Positions 28,650-37,927 are shown, numbered from the stretch's first letter. The stretch: 64,000 bases of DNA from Pseudomonas sp. N3-W (GCF_024970185.1 NZ_CP103965.1:2352001-2416000); one strand, 5' to 3'. Made by a program: numbers and translations. Notes: generated by a model not told the origin, from the sequence alone.

Positions 28650-29363
28650 TCAGCGGGCGGGCAGCTTCCAGCGGGTGCGCAACTGCTCGTATTGTGCGGC
28701 CGGCATTTGCACCAGCAGCGGCGACTGGCGCGGGTCCAGCCATTGCAACAGCCGGGCGATGCTGGCCGGTTCCATCGCGGTGCAGCCCAATGTCGGCGAG
28801 ACAGGACTGCGCCAGATGTGGAAGAAGATGCACGAGCCGGCACCGGCGGTGGCGGGGGTATTGTGGTCGATGAAAATGCCGTTTTTGTACATGTCGTCCT
28901 TGCGGCGCATCTGTTCGGAGCTGTTCCAGTCCTTGCTGATGGCCGCGCCGTCGACCAGCTGGTTGTAGTGAGCGGAGGCGCCGTCATCGACGCATTCGCT
29001 GCTGGCGGTCAGCGCCAGGTAGGGCAGGCGGGTGTCGGCGCTGGTGGCGTAACCAAAGGCCGTGCCCAGTTTGAAGATGCCGGCGGGGGCCTTGCCGTCG
29101 CCTTCGCGTTTGACCGGGCCTTCGACGGGTTCGACCGGGTCAAGGCCCTTGCCCCAGGCCAGGCCGCTTTTGCCGACCACCACGGCAAAGGGTTCGCCGA
29201 ACTTTTGAAATGAATCACCGTGGCGTTCATAACGCTGGGCGCTGCCGTGGATGTCGCTCCAGTTTTCTGTGGTGACGACGATGAGCTGGTTGCTGCTGGC
29301 GGGGATTTGCGCCAGGGCGGTCAGTGGGAAAAGCAGCGCCAGCAGGGTGAGCAGTTTTTTCAT
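28650..29363 (-). CDS. secreted L,D-transpeptidase-like (YkuD) protein
   Basis: 237 residues, Sec signal peptide (LLTLLALLFPLTALA, cleavage near residue 18). The YkuD catalytic motif is seen as His182 (FFHIWR) and Cys194 (TLGCTAM), with GKAPAGIFKLG upstream typical of the family. These enzymes act on peptidoglycan stem peptides in the periplasm. The start at 29363 begins the signal peptide; upstream codons are not family-like. Confidence 0.85.
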   Translation of the reverse strand: MKKLLTLLALLFPLTALAQIPASSNQLIVVTTENWSDIHGSAQRYERHGDSFQKFGEPFAVVVGKSGLAWGKGLDPVEPVEGPVKREGDGKAPAGIFKLGTAFGYATSADTRLPYLALTASSECVDDGASAHYNQLVDGAAISKDWNSSEQMRRKDDMYKNGIFIDHNTPATAGAGSCIFFHIWRSPVSPTLGCTAMEPASIARLLQWLDPRQSPLLVQMPAAQYEQLRTRWKLPAR

Positions 29364-29424
29364 GAGTGAATCGGTCCTTGACAGGATGTTCATCCAGCCT
29401 GGGTTTTTTGTTCAACACAGCCTC

Positions 29425-29521
29425 CTGTGGGAGCGAGCTTGCTCGCGATGGCGGCGTGTCAGGCAACATCAATGCTGGCTGTCATGGCCTCATCGCGAGC
29501 AAGCTCGCTCCCACAGGGGAT
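29425..29521. repeat. REP pair
   Basis: Inverted REP copies at 29427-29452 and 29493-29518 between the YkuD gene and the dipeptidase gene. Confidence 0.85.
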
Positions 29522-29537
29522 CTTGGTCAGCCGGGCA

Positions 29538-30293
29538 TTACGGTGCTGTGATGGGAAAATCCATCACTGCCTTCTGTGCACCATCCCCGGCATAAGTGAA
29601 ATGCCACCACTCCTTTGAATACCCGACAAACCCCTCTTTCTTCAACGCCTCGGTCAACCGCTCGCGGTTCTGCTGAGCGGTGGCAGTGATCGCCTGGCTA
29701 TCGGTATGCGCACGCTCATCAAAGCAATCAAACCCGGTGCCCATGTCCACCGCGCCATCGTGCCAGCGCTGCCCATACGGTGCCGCGCAATCGGCCTGGC
29801 TGGCGGCTGGGCTCCAGGTATCGGCAGGCAGGCCCTGGGGGCCGATCAGGGTCAGGTCCACGGTGTTGCCCCTTGAGTGATTCGACACTTTGGCCACATA
29901 CCCCAAATGCCAGAAATCCTGTTTGTCTACCCGTGGATAGAACTCGGCCTTGCGCGGGTCTCCCGGCTGCGTGGCAAAGCGCCCCATGTCGGCGACGGCG
30001 CGGGCAGGGCGGTAGCAATCGAACACCTTCAACCCATAGCCCTGCGCTTTCAACGACGCTTGCACCCGAGCCAGCGCCTGGGCGGCGTCCAGCGACAACA
30101 GGCACTGCGGCGCTTCATAGCCGTCCAGCGGGTGGCCGGTGAAGTTGTGTGCGGTGGCGTAGCGGATGTCCTGTTCGATGGTCGGGTCAACCGTGCGCAG
30201 ATAAACCATGTTCGCCGGCCGTGGCTCGGCCTGGCTCAGGCTCGGTACGATGAGGCTCATGCACAGCAGGGTGGCGGTGGATAAAGGGCGCAT
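29538..30293 (-). CDS. ddpX: D-alanyl-D-alanine dipeptidase (VanX/DdpX family)
   Basis: 251 residues with a signal peptide (LLCMSLIVPSLSQA). Zinc ligands His139 (SNHSRGNTVD), Asp146 and His231 (EWWHF), catalytic Glu228 and Arg95 (FDCYRP) all match VanX. It cleaves D-Ala-D-Ala in the periplasm, for cell-wall peptide recycling. Without VanHA or a dipeptide permease nearby, a resistance role is not indicated. With the YkuD gene downstream, both act on peptidoglycan. Confidence 0.92.
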   Translation of the reverse strand: MRPLSTATLLCMSLIVPSLSQAEPRPANMVYLRTVDPTIEQDIRYATAHNFTGHPLDGYEAPQCLLSLDAAQALARVQASLKAQGYGLKVFDCYRPARAVADMGRFATQPGDPRKAEFYPRVDKQDFWHLGYVAKVSNHSRGNTVDLTLIGPQGLPADTWSPAASQADCAAPYGQRWHDGAVDMGTGFDCFDERAHTDSQAITATAQQNRERLTEALKKEGFVGYSKEWWHFTYAGDGAQKAVMDFPITAP

Positions 30294-30454
30294 GGGTCCT
30301 TCCAGAAAATGTGCGAATGAACCGACACAGTATCAAGGCGTGCCGACAATATCTGCTGTGCCTTCTGGCAACAGCTAAGCTTGGTCGGATTGTATGGATG
30401 CTGGCTCATAGCCGGCTGCCAGACGATGCAACCAACCAGCATGGAGGCGGGGCG

Positions 30455-31246
30455 ATGGTGATCAAGCATCTTGGTGCGATCAGTGGGGATGCGGCGTTCA
30501 AGCCGTTGGCCCGGGAAGACGTGGAGCAAATACTGGTGCGGTTGTTGGCCAGTCCGTTGTTCGCCAAGTCCCGGCGAATGGGCAGTCTGTTGCGTTTCCT
30601 GGCTGAACACGACCTGCAATTTTCCGATATTCCCCTCACCGAGTACGCCATTGGCATTGCCGTGTTTGGCCGAGACCCGCTGATCTACAACACGGGGGAC
30701 GATCCGGTGGTGCGCGTGCAGGTGGGACGTCTGAGACGCAAACTCCTCAGCCATTACGCCACGGTGGGCCAGCAGGATCCGGTGCAATTGAGTGTGCCTG
30801 CCGGCAGTTACCGGTTGGCTTATGAGCTGGACAAACCCAAGGCGCTCGCCACGCGTCATTCTGTTTTGCATATTCAGCCGTTTACCTGCATCACCCGCGA
30901 CGGTGACGACTTCACACTGGGTTTGTGCGAAGAGTTGAGTTGTCGGCTGTTTGATTCGTTCGAGCGCAGCGACAGCTGTACCCGTCATGTTCAGATGAAT
31001 GTGCCAGGCAAAAGCATCAATGCGCAAACACGCGGCGGCTATTCGCTGGAAGGCAGTGTGCGGGTGGAGGCAACCCGGGTGCGGGCTTCGGTGCGCCTGG
31101 TCGATGTCGCTCGTGGGCGGATTCGCTGGTCAGGGCAGTTTGATCGCCATCGACCCTACGGTATCGCCACCCAGCAGGATCTGGCCGAGTCGATCTGTCG
31201 GTCGTTGACGGGGTATTTCACGCGTGATGGCAGTGAGGAGCGGTAA
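30455..31246 (+). CDS. winged-helix (OmpR/CadC-type) transcriptional regulator
   Basis: 263 residues from ATG 30455, selected because GGAGG sits 7 bases upstream; the open frame extends 48 codons further without a ribosome site. The N-terminal part has the pattern VVRVQVGRLRRKLLSHYA and VQLSVPAGSYRL, the recognition helix and wing of ToxR-like regulators found with cyclase or TPR domains. The C-terminal part (GYSLEGSVRV, RVRASVRLVDV, QQDLAESICRSL) resembles TolB-N-like domains of such proteins. No kinase receiver or membrane segment. It is convergent with the unknown gene at 31286. Confidence 0.7.
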   Translation: MVIKHLGAISGDAAFKPLAREDVEQILVRLLASPLFAKSRRMGSLLRFLAEHDLQFSDIPLTEYAIGIAVFGRDPLIYNTGDDPVVRVQVGRLRRKLLSHYATVGQQDPVQLSVPAGSYRLAYELDKPKALATRHSVLHIQPFTCITRDGDDFTLGLCEELSCRLFDSFERSDSCTRHVQMNVPGKSINAQTRGGYSLEGSVRVEATRVRASVRLVDVARGRIRWSGQFDRHRPYGIATQQDLAESICRSLTGYFTRDGSEER

Positions 31247-31252
31247 ACAGAC

Positions 31253-31274
31253 GGGGCAACCGTGAGGCTGCCCC
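31253..31274. terminator. bidirectional hairpin between convergent genes
   Basis: GGGGCAACC-GTGA-GGCTGCCCC, a 9-bp stem with one mismatch, 7 bases after the regulator stop and 12 bases after the stop of the minus-strand gene. Confidence 0.55.
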
Positions 31275-31285
31275 GGACGTGACAG

Positions 31286-32026
31286 TTAAATGGTTTTCCA
31301 GATACCACCAATGTAGAGGCGGCTTGCATCGTTACTGTTGGTCAGATCGATTTCGACGGCGTTGGAGCGCGAGGTGCTGAACATGGTGCTGGTCTGCACA
31401 TTCTGCTCGAACCAGACGAGGATCTTCTCGACGGGCGTCAGCGTGGTCTGGCCGAGGACCACTTGATTGATGGCCACGTAGATCGAGGTGCTGGACTGGA
31501 CACCGTCGATACCGGTGGACAGCTGGTTGATGCCGGGATGGATCGGCCCGTAGTTGTTGATCAGGGTGATGGCGGTATCAGGGCCACCGGATACAGCTGG
31601 GCCCATCAGGCCAGCGTTGTTGAGGGTCGATTGTTGCCCCAGGCTGATGTCGACCGTGTTGGTGGAGGCTTTGACGGTCACGTCGGCCTTGAACGTGTTG
31701 GTACCGAATATCTGGTACTGGGGCGTCCAGCTGAAGTCGTTGAAGCTCAGATACTTGTCATAGGATTGCCAGACCACGTTATAGGCTTCGTTACCGACCT
31801 TTTTGGCAAAGCACAAGCGGTAGCCTGAGTTCTTGAGCTGGGTCAGGTCAGCGGCGTCGATCTGGATCGAGACGGTTTTCTGCGTGGCCGCCAGAGTGGC
31901 CGCCAGCACCTTGTTGTAGTCGGAAGGTTTGAGTGCCGTGGTGGCGTTCAGGATTGACTTGACCGCAGCCTGCACGTCGCTTTGCAGTTGTTGGCTGTTT
32001 TTTTTGACTACGTTTGACTGACTCAT
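31286..32026 (-). CDS. unrecognised 246-residue protein
   Basis: Start at ATG 32026 (MSQSNVVKKN); the frame extends upstream but without family-like sequence. The protein has no signal peptide or membrane segment. The first 70 residues are helical with a motif TALKPSDYNKVLAATLAATQ; the rest is rich in Ser, Thr, Asn and Val, with alternating polar and hydrophobic residues that suggest beta structure (FNDFSWTPQYQIFGTN, RSNAVEIDL, RLYIGGIWKTI at the end). Asn/Thr-rich composition differs from neighbouring Pseudomonas genes, hinting at acquisition. I do not recognise a family. The 273-base gap upstream (32027-32299) shows no further gene. Confidence 0.6.
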   Translation of the reverse strand: MSQSNVVKKNSQQLQSDVQAAVKSILNATTALKPSDYNKVLAATLAATQKTVSIQIDAADLTQLKNSGYRLCFAKKVGNEAYNVVWQSYDKYLSFNDFSWTPQYQIFGTNTFKADVTVKASTNTVDISLGQQSTLNNAGLMGPAVSGGPDTAITLINNYGPIHPGINQLSTGIDGVQSSTSIYVAINQVVLGQTTLTPVEKILVWFEQNVQTSTMFSTSRSNAVEIDLTNSNDASRLYIGGIWKTI

Positions 32027-32299
32027 GGTATCCCTCTGTCTTGAGTTGTGTAGCAGGCAATCAATGGGCAGCGGGTATCGAATCGGACCAGCGATCGGGC
32101 GGCACCCGTAACGTTCTTCCATGCCTGCGCTTGAGCTCAAACGCAGGCGGGTGGCGCCGATGATGTGTCACAACCCTGTAAGCACATTGACGGGTCCAAG
32201 GTAGCCGTGGGGGGCCGCGCGGCGAAGTGTCTTGGCGTTACATTTGTGTGCCTTGAAGGGGCCATCAGGTAACAGCCGGGTATCAGCAGCGAAGACACG

Positions 32300-32875
32300 T
32301 CATTGAGGTGCGGCGCTGCACAATTCCCCGGTGGCGCGGATCAACGCCAGGTCGTGCAGACGGTCCCGAGCCAGGCCGGCACGTGCCTGGGCCAGCCAGC
32401 TGCGGCAGTTGGGGTCATGGCGGAAGGGGGCGAAGTCAGCGTACTGCAGCAACAGCCGGTCTTGCAGTTCATCCAGGTGTGGCCGGATCTGTTTGGCGAG
32501 GTCCGGGCGTGCGGTGTCCGGCGCCTTGCCGACGGCTTGCCAGTGCGCCAGCAGGCCGTATTGCACCAGTTTGTTGGCTTCCATTTGTGCGGCGAGCAGT
32601 TGGGCGACGTCGTCTGGATTGAGCTTGCGCGCCTCGGCCAGTTTTCGGGCATTGGCGATGACTTGTGCTTCACGCGGGCTGTCCTGCACCGGTTTGCCGC
32701 TGTCCCATTTGGTCAGCGCCACCAGATCGCCGATGTTCAGGCGTTCATTCAAAGTTTCCAGCAGTGGCCGGACTGTGTCGGCACCCGAGACGGTCGTGGC
32801 GGCCTGTGCGTGACAGAGAAACAAGCCGAGGGCGATGCCGCTCAGCCGTTGAGTTAAACATGGGGCGTTGAACAT
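32300..32875 (-). CDS. aroQ: secreted (periplasmic) chorismate mutase, AroQ-gamma type
   Basis: 191 residues with a signal peptide (LSGIALGLFLCHAQA, cleavage near residue 25). The helical core carries RLNIGDLVALTKWDSGKPV and DSPREAQVIANARK, the active-site pattern of *AroQ mutases, and two Cys in the C-terminal half (PNCRSWL and GELCSAA). It converts chorismate to prephenate outside the cytoplasm; why bacteria export it is debated. Stand-alone gene. Confidence 0.88.
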   Translation of the reverse strand: MFNAPCLTQRLSGIALGLFLCHAQAATTVSGADTVRPLLETLNERLNIGDLVALTKWDSGKPVQDSPREAQVIANARKLAEARKLNPDDVAQLLAAQMEANKLVQYGLLAHWQAVGKAPDTARPDLAKQIRPHLDELQDRLLLQYADFAPFRHDPNCRSWLAQARAGLARDRLHDLALIRATGELCSAAPQ

Positions 32876-33016
32876 GATCAGCGTTCTTTTGTGAGGGTTG
32901 TTGCGGTCGAGTAAAGCATTGTTTATCCAGCACAGACAAAAGCTTGCGTCAGGTCATTCGACTTGAATCAACGTTTGTTCAACAATGTTGCTTCAACGCC
33001 TGACCCGGAACAGAAC

Positions 33017-33406
33017 ATGAAAAACACCGCACTGACCCTCGCGCTCCTGCTCACCACCGGCCTGTTCGGCCTCCAGGCCCAGGCGGACGGCGATGCGCAG
33101 GCCGGCGAGAATCTGTTCAAGCGTCTGTGCGGCGGCTGCCATCAGGTCGGGAGCGATGCGCGGGGCGGTTTTGGCCCGCAGCTCAACGGTGTGATCGGGC
33201 GCAAGGCCGGGACGACCACGGGTTATCAGTACTCCGATGCGATGAAGACGTCCGGCGTGGTCTGGAGTCGGGAAACGCTGGCCAAATACGTGGCTGATCC
33301 CAAGTCGGTGGTGGCGGGTACGCGGATGATTTTCTGGGGCATCAGTGATCAGGAGAAGATCGAGAATTTGCTGGCGTATCTTCAGACATTCCCCGCACAA
33401 CCCTGA
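33017..33406 (+). CDS. class I cytochrome c, periplasmic
   Basis: 129 residues, signal peptide LALLLTTGLFGLQAQA. Heme attachment CGGCH at 38-42 and the axial Met in GTRMIF. The length and the pattern GPQLNGVIGRKAG, FWGISDQEKIENLLAYL are those of mitochondrial-type c2/c550 cytochromes. It carries electrons in the periplasm. Start at 33017 gives a normal signal peptide. Monocistronic. Confidence 0.92.
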   Translation: MKNTALTLALLLTTGLFGLQAQADGDAQAGENLFKRLCGGCHQVGSDARGGFGPQLNGVIGRKAGTTTGYQYSDAMKTSGVVWSRETLAKYVADPKSVVAGTRMIFWGISDQEKIENLLAYLQTFPAQP

Positions 33407-33430
33407 ACAGGCCCGCTCCCACAGGGGTGT

Positions 33431-33453
33431 GATCATGAGAGATTCTCGTGATC
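33431..33453. promoter_or_regulatory. inverted repeat upstream of metE
   Basis: Arms GATCATGAGA (33431-33440) and TCTCGTGATC (33444-33453), one mismatch in 10, three-base centre. It follows a partial REP and precedes metE by 80 bases; it could end the cytochrome transcript or act as an operator. Confidence 0.4.
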
Positions 33454-33466
33454 ATCAATATTAAAA

Positions 33467-33479
33467 TGAGTTTGTTTCA
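33467..33479 (+). promoter_or_regulatory. possible MetR-binding site before metE
   Basis: TGAGTTTGTTTCA matches the MetR consensus TGAANNTNNTTCA except one base. It lies 54 bases before the metE ATG, a plausible activator position. Confidence 0.4.
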
Positions 33480-33532
33480 CTAATCCATGCTGCCGACAAT
33501 GACTCCCATCAACCACATCGGAGTTTATTGCC

Positions 33533-35821
33533 ATGGCTTTGGCCCATTCCCCAGGATTTCCGCGCATTGGCCGCGATCGCGAACTGAAGAAAGCTCAAGA
33601 GGCCTTCTGGAAGGGCGAACTGAACGAAGCAGGCCTGCGCGCCGTCGGCCGCGAGCTGCGCAAGACCCACTGGGACTTGCAGAAGAAGGCCGGTATCGAA
33701 CTGCTGCCGGTGGGCGATTTCGCCTGGTACGACCAGGTCCTGACTCACTCGCTGATGTTCGGTGTGATCCCTGAGCGTTTCCGTCCGCAAGACGGCCAGG
33801 CGAGCCTGCAAACCCTGTTCGGCATGGCCCGCGGCGTCAGCGACAACTGTTGCGGTGGTGCCCACGCCCAGGAAATGACCAAGTGGTTCGACACCAACTA
33901 TCACTACCTCGTCCCTGAATTCAGCGCCGATCAGCAATTCCAGCTCGGCTGGGATCAGTTGTTCGAAGAAGTCCAAGAGGCCCGCGAACTGGGCCACACC
34001 GTCAAGCCTGTGGTCATCGGGCCGCTGACTTATCTGTGGCTGGGCAAGGCCAAGGGCGCCGAGTTCGACAAGCTCGACCTGCTGGACCGGCTGCTGCCCT
34101 TGTACGGCCAGATCTTCCAGCGTCTGGCCGCGCAAGGCGTGGAGTGGGTGCAGATCGACGAGCCGATCCTGGTGCTCGACCTGCCACAGGACTGGAAAAA
34201 CGCCTTCGAGCGTGCCTACAACCAGATTCAGCGCGAGCCACTGAAAAAGCTGGTTGCCACCTACTTTGGCGGTCTGGAAGAAAACCTCGGTCTGGCCGCC
34301 AACCTGCCAGTGGACGGGCTGCACATCGATCTGGTCCGTGCTCCCGACCAGTACCCGACCATTCTTGATCGCCTGCCGGCTTACAAAGTGCTGTCGCTGG
34401 GTGTGGTCAACGGCCGCAACGTCTGGCGCTGCGATCTGGAAAAAGCCCTGGAAACCTTGCAACACGCTCATGAGCGTCTGGGCGATCGGCTGTGGGTCGC
34501 GCCATCCTGTTCGCTGCTGCACAGCCCGGTCGACCTGAACCGTGAAGACAAGCTCGATCCCGAGCTGAAAAGCTGGCTGGCCTTTGCCGTGCAGAAGTGC
34601 GAAGAAGTGGCCGTGCTGGCTCAAGCCATCAACCAGCCTGAAGCCCCGGCGGTACTCCAGGCGCTGGCGCAAAGCCGTTCCGTTCAGGCCAGTCGTGCCG
34701 CTTCGCCACGCATCCACAAGCCCGCCGTCCAGGCTCGTGTTGCCGCCATCAGCGCCAGAGACAGCCAGCGTCAGTCGCTGTTTGCCCAGCGCATCGCCAA
34801 GCAACGGGCATGCCTGGGCTTGCCGTTGTTCCCGACCACCACCATTGGGTCGTTCCCGCAAACCTCGTCCATTCGCCTGGCGCGTCAATCGTTCAAGCAA
34901 GGCAAGCTGACCGAGGCCGACTACACCGACGCCATGCACAGCGAAATCCGCCATGCCGTGCAAGTGCAGGAGCGCCTGGGCCTGGACGTGCTGGTGCACG
35001 GTGAAGCCGAACGTAACGACATGGTCGAGTACTTCGCCGAGCAACTGGACGGCTACATGTTCACCCGTTTTGGCTGGGTCCAGAGCTACGGTTCGCGCTG
35101 CGTGAAACCGGCGGTGATTTTCGGCGACCTGAGCCGTCCGAAAGCCATGACCGTGGAATGGATCCGCTACGCCCAGGGCCTGACTGACAAGGTCATGAAA
35201 GGCATGCTGACCGGCCCGGTGACCATGTTGATGTGGTCGTTCCCGCGTGAAGACGTGTCACGCAAAGTCCAGGCCCAACAGCTGGCCCTGGCCCTGCGCG
35301 ACGAAGTGGTCGACCTGGAAACTGCCGGCATCAAGATCGTACAGATTGACGAAGCGGCGTTCCGTGAAGGCCTGCCTCTGCGCCGGGCACAATGGCAGGC
35401 GTACCTGGACTGGGCCGTGGAAGCGTTCCGTCTGACCGCCAGCGGTGTGCGCGACGAAACGCAGATCCATACCCATATGTGCTACAGCGAATTCAATGAC
35501 GTCATCACATCCATCGCGGCCATGGACGCCGATGTCATTACCATCGAAACCTCGCGCTCGGACATGGAACTGCTCGACGCCTTTGAAGCGTTTGAATACC
35601 CGAACGACATCGGTCCGGGTGTCTATGACATCCACTCGCCACGGGTGCCGGACGCCTCGCAAATGGCCAACCTGTTGCGCAAGGCAGCCAAGCGTATTCC
35701 CGCCGAGCGCCTGTGGGTCAATCCGGACTGCGGCCTGAAAACCCGTGGCTGGCCGGAAACCGAAGCGGCGCTGGTGCACATGGTCAGCGCTGCCCGTCAC
35801 CTGCGTAAAGAACTGGCCTGA
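33533..35821 (+). CDS. metE: cobalamin-independent methionine synthase
   Basis: 762 residues, full length. Two homologous barrels; the C-terminal zinc site is seen as HTHMCYSEF (His and Cys) and the last Cys in [11 protein letters not shown], with the Glu in between. It transfers a methyl group from 5-methyl-tetrahydrofolate to homocysteine without B12. The spacing to the upstream cytochrome gene is 126 bases. It ends in a clear terminator, so it is separate from the B12-riboswitch unit behind it. Confidence 0.97.
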   Translation: MALAHSPGFPRIGRDRELKKAQEAFWKGELNEAGLRAVGRELRKTHWDLQKKAGIELLPVGDFAWYDQVLTHSLMFGVIPERFRPQDGQASLQTLFGMARGVSDNCCGGAHAQEMTKWFDTNYHYLVPEFSADQQFQLGWDQLFEEVQEARELGHTVKPVVIGPLTYLWLGKAKGAEFDKLDLLDRLLPLYGQIFQRLAAQGVEWVQIDEPILVLDLPQDWKNAFERAYNQIQREPLKKLVATYFGGLEENLGLAANLPVDGLHIDLVRAPDQYPTILDRLPAYKVLSLGVVNGRNVWRCDLEKALETLQHAHERLGDRLWVAPSCSLLHSPVDLNREDKLDPELKSWLAFAVQKCEEVAVLAQAINQPEAPAVLQALAQSRSVQASRAASPRIHKPAVQARVAAISARDSQRQSLFAQRIAKQRACLGLPLFPTTTIGSFPQTSSIRLARQSFKQGKLTEADYTDAMHSEIRHAVQVQERLGLDVLVHGEAERNDMVEYFAEQLDGYMFTRFGWVQSYGSRCVKPAVIFGDLSRPKAMTVEWIRYAQGLTDKVMKGMLTGPVTMLMWSFPREDVSRKVQAQQLALALRDEVVDLETAGIKIVQIDEAAFREGLPLRRAQWQAYLDWAVEAFRLTASGVRDETQIHTHMCYSEFNDVITSIAAMDADVITIETSRSDMELLDAFEAFEYPNDIGPGVYDIHSPRVPDASQMANLLRKAAKRIPAERLWVNPDCGLKTRGWPETEAALVHMVSAARHLRKELA

Positions 35822-35841
35822 TTCGCGGCCTGCCGGACCGA

Positions 35842-35873
35842 ACCGGAGCACTTCACGGTGCTCCGGTTTTTTT
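35842..35873 (+). terminator. intrinsic terminator of metE
   Basis: ACCGGAGCAC-TTCAC-GGTGCTCCGGTTTTTTT: a stem of about 9 bp, small loop, seven Ts, 20 bases after the stop. Confidence 0.93.
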
Positions 35874-36019
35874 ATGCACAGTGAGGCGCAATCCCTGTGG
35901 GAGCGAGCCTCTGCCAGCACCACAGTTTGCGTGGCAGCACCACAAATCCCACTGGCTTTGGCCGCCTGAACGCGTACACTTCGCGAAGTTGTATCATTTT
36001 GTAACTTCAAAATTCTACA

Positions 36020-36145
36020 ACCCTTCAGAAACAGGCAGCCGGTGTAAATCCGGCGCGGTCGCGCCACTGTATTCGGTTTCTTGCCGTCAGCCAGACCCTG
36101 TTTCCCCATCCTGCAAATCCGTACCGGGACGCGTCATCCCTGGAG
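36020..36145 (+). ncRNA. cobalamin riboswitch upstream of cbtBA
   Basis: The conserved core is present: CCGGTGTAAATCCGG (36049 onwards), the GCGCCACTG loop (36061-36069), and the B12-box GTCAGCCAGACCCTG. The flanks GAAACAGG (36028) and CCTGTTTC (36097) close the stem. Downstream, CCGGGA-CGCGTCA-TCCCTGG (about 36124-36142) can pair and would hide the TGGAGG ribosome-binding site of cbtB, suggesting translational control. With B12 bound, expression of the cobalt importer should fall. Confidence 0.92.
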
Positions 36146-36151
36146 GTTCAC

Positions 36152-36364
36152 ATGGCCTATAACGCCGCAACGCAAACCGATGTTTCCCTGCCCACCATTC
36201 CCCTCGGTGAAATCCTGCCGTGGGCGATCTTTGTCGGCCTGTTGCTGATGCTGGCGATTTATTTCGTTGGCGCGGAGCAGGGCGCTACTGCGCTGATCAA
36301 GGGCATGTATGTCCATGAATTCGTGCACGACGGACGCCACTTGCTTGGCTTCCCTTGCCACTGA
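36152..36364 (+). CDS. cbtB: CbtB cobalt-transport subunit
   Basis: 70 residues: one membrane segment (WAIFVGLLLMLAIYFVGAEQ) and the His-rich C-terminus VHEFVHDGRHLLGFPCH that is diagnostic of CbtB. It works with CbtA in B12-regulated cobalt uptake. It is directly behind the riboswitch; GGAGG lies 7 bases before the ATG. Confidence 0.93.
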   Translation: MAYNAATQTDVSLPTIPLGEILPWAIFVGLLLMLAIYFVGAEQGATALIKGMYVHEFVHDGRHLLGFPCH

Positions 36365-36380
36365 CTTCAAGGAACATGAC

Positions 36381-37109
36381 ATGACAGGCCAATTACTGGT
36401 TCGCGGCATGCTGGTGGGTTTACTCGCCGGGATTCTTGCCTTCGGCTTCGCCAAGGTGTTTGGTGAACCACAAATCGACAGGGCAATCGCCTTCGAAGAA
36501 CACATGGCGCAGATGCACGGTGATGCGCCGGAAGAAGAACTGGTGAGCCGAGAAGTGCAGAGCACCTTCGGGCTGTTCACTGGGGTGGTGGTGTACAGCG
36601 TGTCCCTGGGCGGCATTTTTGCCCTGGTGTTCGCCTACTCCCTGGGCCGCGTCGGCAAGGTTGGCCCACGCGGGCTGGCGGCGTTGCTGGCGTTGGCGGC
36701 GTTCGTCACGCTGATCCTGGTGCCTGGCCTGAAATACCCGGCCAATCCGCCCTCGATTGGCGACCCGCAAACCATCTCCCAGCGCACCAGACTGTTCTTC
36801 CTGATGCTGCTGGTGTCGGTGATTGCCGCGGTGCTGGCAATCAATGCCACGCGCAAGCTGATCCCGAAACTGGGCGTGTGGAGCGGTTCTCTGTTGGCGG
36901 TGGCGCTGTACGTCGTGGTCATGGCCGTGGCGGGCGCGTTGTTCCCGACCATCAATGAAGTACCGACCGATTTCTCGGCGGTGTTGCTGTGGAAATTCCG
37001 CGTGGCCTCGCTGGGCATCCAGCTGGTGCTGTGGACCACGGTCGGCCTGACGTTCGGCTGGCTGGCCGAGCGCAAGCTGAACCTGCCCGGGTACTCCACC
37101 CACGCCTGA
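36381..37109 (+). CDS. cbtA: CbtA cobalt-transport membrane protein
   Basis: 242 residues, five to six membrane segments. Start at ATG 36381, 17 bases after cbtB, with AAGGA 8 bases upstream. Family features: FAKVFGEPQIDRAIAFEE in the first loop and YPANPPSIGDPQTI between segments 3 and 4. It supplies cobalt for cobalamin synthesis. The pair ends in a REP pair; a longer in-frame extension overlapping cbtB is not needed. Confidence 0.93.
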   Translation: MTGQLLVRGMLVGLLAGILAFGFAKVFGEPQIDRAIAFEEHMAQMHGDAPEEELVSREVQSTFGLFTGVVVYSVSLGGIFALVFAYSLGRVGKVGPRGLAALLALAAFVTLILVPGLKYPANPPSIGDPQTISQRTRLFFLMLLVSVIAAVLAINATRKLIPKLGVWSGSLLAVALYVVVMAVAGALFPTINEVPTDFSAVLLWKFRVASLGIQLVLWTTVGLTFGWLAERKLNLPGYSTHA

Positions 37110-37125
37110 GTCACCTACAAAACCA

Positions 37126-37217
37126 AATGTGGGGGCGGGCTTGCTCGCGAAGCGTCGTATCAGTCGATATCAATACTGACTGACACTGCGCCTTCGTGAG
37201 CAAGCCCGCTCCCACAT
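37126..37217. repeat. REP pair
   Basis: Divergent REP copies (about 37128-37152 and 37190-37217, GTGGGGGCGGGCTTGCTCGCG variant) with the CAGTCGATATCAATACTGACTG spacer element. Confidence 0.8.
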
Positions 37218-37300
37218 GGGTGATACCAATCGGCCACCTCATCCGTTAGAGTGTGCGCCGCCCGAGAAACGGATCCCGGGCTTTCTCATGGAGTTTTAAA

Positions 37301-37636
37301 TTGAAGTACCTCAGCAAAGTAGTCGCCGTCGCCACCCTCGGTCTGGTTCTGGCAGGTTGCACCGGCACCCCGATGAAGACCCAGCAGTACGACGCCAGCC
37401 AGTACACCGTTCTGGGCCACAGTGAAGCGACCGCCACCGGCCTGCTGGTGCTCGGCGTGATCCCGATCAAACAGAACAGCCGTTTCGTGCGTGCACAGGA
37501 AGCCGCGATCAAGGCCAAGGGCGGCGACGCGATGATCAACACCCAAGTGCAGGAAAACTGGTTCTGGGCCTGGGTCCTGACCGGCTACACCACCAAGGTT
37601 TCCGGTGACGTGGTCAAGCTGAAAAACGTTCAGTAA
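37301..37636 (+). CDS. small lipoprotein starting at TTG
   Basis: 111 residues. No in-frame ATG precedes the signal peptide; the TTG at 37301 follows GGAG with 7 bases spacing and gives KYLSKVVAVATLGLVLAGC, lipobox LAGC. The mature part includes HSEATATGLLVLGVIPIKQN and a WFWAWVLTGY segment. It resembles a conserved pseudomonad lipoprotein family of unknown function. A short out-of-frame ATG ORF overlaps the site. Confidence 0.78.
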   Translation: MKYLSKVVAVATLGLVLAGCTGTPMKTQQYDASQYTVLGHSEATATGLLVLGVIPIKQNSRFVRAQEAAIKAKGGDAMINTQVQENWFWAWVLTGYTTKVSGDVVKLKNVQ

Positions 37637-37670
37637 GCCCTACGCACTGTCCCGTGTGAACGGGATTTCT

Positions 37671-37783
37671 GTGGTGAGGGACCTTGGTCCCGCTGGGCTG
37701 CGTAGCGGCCCCAGAATGCTGGCAACGACTGCCATTTTTGTGAGTGCTGCGCACTCAAGCGCGAGCAAGCTCGCTCGCCACAG
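37671..37783. repeat. long REP-like palindrome
   Basis: GTGGTGAGGGACCTTGGTCCCGC on the left, GCGAGCAAGCTCGCTCGCCAC on the right, inner GGGCTGCGTAGCGGCCCC. Same class as the palindromes at 11131 and 14531. Confidence 0.75.
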
Positions 37784-37927
37784 ATGCCATTTTCCACCGT
37801 GGTTTTCGGGTGCAACGCCCGATTTGCTGAACGCAAGCTGTCACCCTTCGATGTTTCATTATGTTTCAGACAGCGTCCAGGCATAGGATGATGCCTTCGG
37901 TCGTGCGTCCCAAGGGAACTGAAAATA

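Noticed and set aside
29538..30293. Vancomycin-resistance gene
   Set aside because: The protein is VanX-like, but no vanH, vanA or vanRS partners are present; Gram-negative DdpX-type dipeptidases are common.
30311..30454. N-terminal extension of the winged-helix regulator
   Set aside because: The in-frame upstream ATG gives a 48-residue stretch without family features, while ATG 30455 has a strong GGAGG at ideal spacing.
35893..35915. Complete REP after metE
   Set aside because: Only a half (TGTGGGAGCGAGCCT) is present and it breaks off without the second arm; similar halves occur at 33410 and 56118.
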